A stretch of 7,033 nucleotides of DNA, from the NCBI GenBank assembly GCA_946183715.1, contig CAMHDB010000095.1, positions 1-7,033 on the forward strand. Reading direction: 5' to 3'. Source of the stretch: an uncultured Oscillibacter sp. (GTDB lineage Bacteria; Bacillota; Clostridia; Oscillospirales; Oscillospiraceae). A program made the translations under genes and the position numbers. Positions 5,285 to 7,033 of this stretch are shown piece by piece. How positions within the stretch are numbered: the stretch's first letter is position 1; each line of letters opens with the position of its first letter. Below the pieces are notes generated by a model. It saw nothing but the letters and a program-made list of their open reading frames with translations, had not been told where the DNA came from and ran no database searches.

Positions 5285-5321
5285 CAGTTTATAGGGCCAC
5301 CCTGTTTACGGGCGGCCCTTT
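5285..5321 (+). terminator. Terminal cassette tail (repeat copy D) with complete hairpin
   Basis: It begins CAGTTTAT 4 nt after TAA, like copies B and C, then GGGCCACCC (5294-5302), loop TGTTTAC and GGGCGGCCC (5310-5318), a 9-nt stem with one A-C mismatch, followed by TTT. Unlike the internal copies, no head repeat follows and the hairpin is full length. It ends the array and separates it from the convergent transporter gene; on the minus strand no T-run follows. Confidence 0.7.
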
Positions 5322-5349
5322 GTGCTACCCTACAAAAATCGCGAAACGC

Positions 5350-7033
5350 CTATACCGACAGGAACTTTTGCCGCGCGTCCTCCGGCGACTCCGCGAACGC
5401 CCGGATTAAATCCGACACCTCCGGGGCCTCCTGATGTACCAGTGACATGTACTGCTCCCGGATTTCGTCGAGAAACGGCCCGGCCTCGGGGTGTTCGCGC
5501 AGGAAGGCCGCCTCGCGTTCCTTCCGGAACAGCAGAAACTCCCACAACTCCGACTGGTTCCCGCCGCGCCATAACTGCCGTTCCAGTAACATCCGGTGCT
5601 CCGCCATGCCCAGCGACAGCGCAAAAAAGCCGTCATTCCCCGCGCGGCGCTCCTCCGGCGTCGCCGATACGTACATCTCCAACAGCCCTTCCCATTCCTT
5701 CTCGTCCTCGCTGTTCCAGTATTCGCCCACGAGTTCGAGTTCGGCACGGTTCAGCTTGTCGAACGCTATTTCTTTCCCGGTCAGTACGTTGTCGGCCAAG
5801 TCCTTTGTCAGCCGGTTCAGACGCGGCTCGGCCTCCTTGCCGTAGGCCCACAGGAACGCCTCCACGGCGGCGTTGCCGCGCCGTTTCGACGCCTTCTCAC
5901 TGCTCCATTCCAGCGGGTACGGCGGCGTCAGGCCTCCGGCGTTCAGGGCCTGCGTCAGCCGTTGCCGTACTACGTCCTCGTCAATCAGCGCCCCCGCGCC
6001 GTAGTTCATGAACTGTTCATTCACGGCGGCGGCGTGTCCGGCGAGGAAGAAGGCGATTCCCTTTTTGCGCAGATTCCGGTAGAAGTGCAACAGCCGTTCC
6101 GCCGCGAAGGAATCGACCGACAGCACGCCCGTGACTACGACTACCGTCGTATCGGGGCGGATTTCCGCCAGTAGGTCACGCTCGAAGCCGTCGATTGTGG
6201 CGAAGAACAGCGGCCCGTTGAACTGGTAAAGTACGGTGTGCTGGATGGGCCGCGCGTGGGGCGTCTTTTTGAGGTCGAAGAACCCCTCGTGGCCCTCCAT
6301 ACAGCCCAGAAAGTAACTCGGCTGCGCGGAGACCTCCATCGTAAAGGACGCGAACGACAGCACGACGCCCACGAGGACGCCTTCCGCGAGGCCCAGCATT
6401 TCCGCCGCGAAGGCCGCCATAAAAATCATGAAGTTCGGGCGGTCCATGCGCCAGAAGCGCCGCGCGAGGTCAAATTCGAGGATTGTCCCGAGGGATCCGA
6501 TGACGATACCCGTCAGAATCGGCACGGGCAGGAGCGGGAGAAGCGGCGTACCGAACAGCAGGAAAAGCGCCATCGTCGCGCACATCGAAACGCCCATCCA
6601 CTGACTGCTTACGCCTAATTTGTTGGCGCGGTTGCTCCGCGACAGGCTACCGATTACGGGACTACTCCCGACGAGCGCGGCGGCGAGATTCCCGGCGGCG
6701 AAGGCTAACAACTCCCGTTGTTTGTCAATGCGTTCGTCGTGGTGGCGCGCGAACTCCCCCGTAGAGACGAGCGTTTCGGCGGCGATAACCAGCGCCACGG
6801 CGAGGGAATCAATGACAAGCGCCTCCGTGTGGTGGGACAGTATCGCCCAATCCGGCACAATCAGCGGGGGCAGTCCGGCGGGGACATCGCCGACGAGCGC
6901 GACGCCGTAGCGGTCGAAGTGGAAAACGGCGTTGAGCGCGATTCCCGCGAACATCAGCACCACCGACATACTGACTTTCGTCTGACGCCGGGCCAACAGG
7001 ATAATGACGACCGTCCCGAGGCCCAGCGCGAAG
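5350..7033 (-). CDS. SulP-family anion transporter with STAS domain and long C-terminal extension, N-terminus outside window
   Basis: The frame is open to the window edge, so 560 C-terminal residues are visible and the N-terminal membrane part is missing; a TTG at 6994-6996 is internal. The membrane part contains the SulP-like stretch LVGSSPVIGSLSRSNRAN (6669-6622) and further hydrophobic helices to about 6330. A STAS domain follows (about 6249-5960), including TVLYQFNGPLFFA, VVVVTGVLSVDSFAAERLL with the conserved Asp-Ser, and KKGIAFFLAGH. SulP proteins carry sulfate, bicarbonate or other anions; the substrate here is open. After the STAS domain comes a tail of about 190 residues (5925-5353) that is charged, rich in Glu, Arg, Trp and Leu, probably helical, and not part of usual SulP proteins. 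The gene converges with the array; its stop is 31 nt from the hairpin at 5294-5318. Confidence 0.9.
   Translation of the reverse strand, partial: FALGLGTVVIILLARRQTKVSMSVVLMFAGIALNAVFHFDRYGVALVGDVPAGLPPLIVPDWAILSHHTEALVIDSLAVALVIAAETLVSTGEFARHHDERIDKQRELLAFAAGNLAAALVGSSPVIGSLSRSNRANKLGVSSQWMGVSMCATMALFLLFGTPLLPLLPVPILTGIVIGSLGTILEFDLARRFWRMDRPNFMIFMAAFAAEMLGLAEGVLVGVVLSFASFTMEVSAQPSYFLGCMEGHEGFFDLKKTPHARPIQHTVLYQFNGPLFFATIDGFERDLLAEIRPDTTVVVVTGVLSVDSFAAERLLHFYRNLRKKGIAFFLAGHAAAVNEQFMNYGAGALIDEDVVRQRLTQALNAGGLTPPYPLEWSSEKASKRRGNAAVEAFLWAYGKEAEPRLNRLTKDLADNVLTGKEIAFDKLNRAELELVGEYWNSEDEKEWEGLLEMYVSATPEERRAGNDGFFALSLGMAEHRMLLERQLWRGGNQSELWEFLLFRKEREAAFLREHPEAGPFLDEIREQYMSLVHQEAPEVSDLIRAFAESPEDARQKFLSV

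Larger units (their letters stand above)
3384..5312 (+). other. Array of three promoter-gene-repeat cassettes
   Basis: Three units are joined head to tail: 3384-4155, 4156-5036 and 5037-5312. Every unit begins CGGGACTTCGGCAAAA(T/C)GACGAAT, carries its own -10 TATAAT and one plus-strand gene ending in TAA, then 4 nt, CAGTTTAT and a GC-rich hairpin, after which the next unit starts. The two internal junctions match at 50 of 53 positions. The genes are unrelated in sequence (Vat-type acetyltransferase, GNAT acetyltransferase, tiny membrane protein), so this is not duplication of one gene. The DNA is visibly less GC-rich than both flanks. No recombinase is in the window. Integron-like exchange, or homologous recombination between dispersed repeats, are the two readings I consider. 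Confidence 0.7.

Noticed and set aside
3384..5318. CRISPR array
   Set aside because: Repeats are 270-880 bases apart, separated by genes with ribosome-binding sites, and contain promoters.
5322..6618. Long plus-strand frames opposite the SulP gene
   Set aside because: They are rich in Arg, Pro and Ser from GC-rich antisense reading and have no domain pattern or ribosome-binding site.

Overview
The window looks like a piece of chromosome from a GC-rich, Gram-positive, probably gut-dwelling clostridial bacterium (Oscillospiraceae-like). The evidence is consensus Shine-Dalgarno sites (AGGAGG, GGAGGTG), near-perfect TTGACA/TATAAT promoters, a clostridial-type LRR_5 surface-protein gene, a lipoprotein signal ending in LTAC, and PrsW, CYTH, barnase and barstar homologues. 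The taxon is inferred from style and cannot be fixed from this window. No rRNA, tRNA, transposase, integrase or CRISPR array is visible.

Region 1 (1-3302, all minus strand). Read in the direction of transcription, it holds a lipoprotein-anchored barnase-type ribonuclease (3302-2658), its barstar-type inhibitor (2639-2349), a PrsW-type intramembrane protease starting at TTG (2329-1586) and a CYTH triphosphate-tunnel enzyme (1577-1125). These four are separated by only 18, 19 and 8 nt and look like one operon driven by an extended -10 promoter near 3335-3343. Next come an AT-richer small conserved gene of unknown function (1060-770) and an LRR_5 repeat protein whose C-terminus leaves the window (728-1).

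Region 2 (about 3384-5312, plus strand) is the most interesting part. Three consecutive units share one architecture: a near-identical head repeat (GGGACTTCGGCAAAA, then GACGAAT), a strong promoter, one gene, a TAA stop, exactly 4 nt, then a tail repeat (CAGTTTAT and a GC hairpin) that fuses directly to the head of the next unit. The cargo is a Vat-type acetyltransferase, a ZmaR-like GNAT acetyltransferase and a tiny membrane-protein gene that appears frameshifted. The layout resembles an integron cassette array, but the repeats do not fit attC and each unit has its own promoter. I do not recognise this system. The DNA is visibly less GC-rich than its surroundings.

Region 3 (5350-7033, minus strand) holds the C-terminal part of a SulP-family anion transporter with a STAS domain and an unusual C-terminal extension of about 190 residues. 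It converges on the array, and the array's last hairpin is the only clear terminator between them. Gene-free stretches are all shorter than 300 bases.
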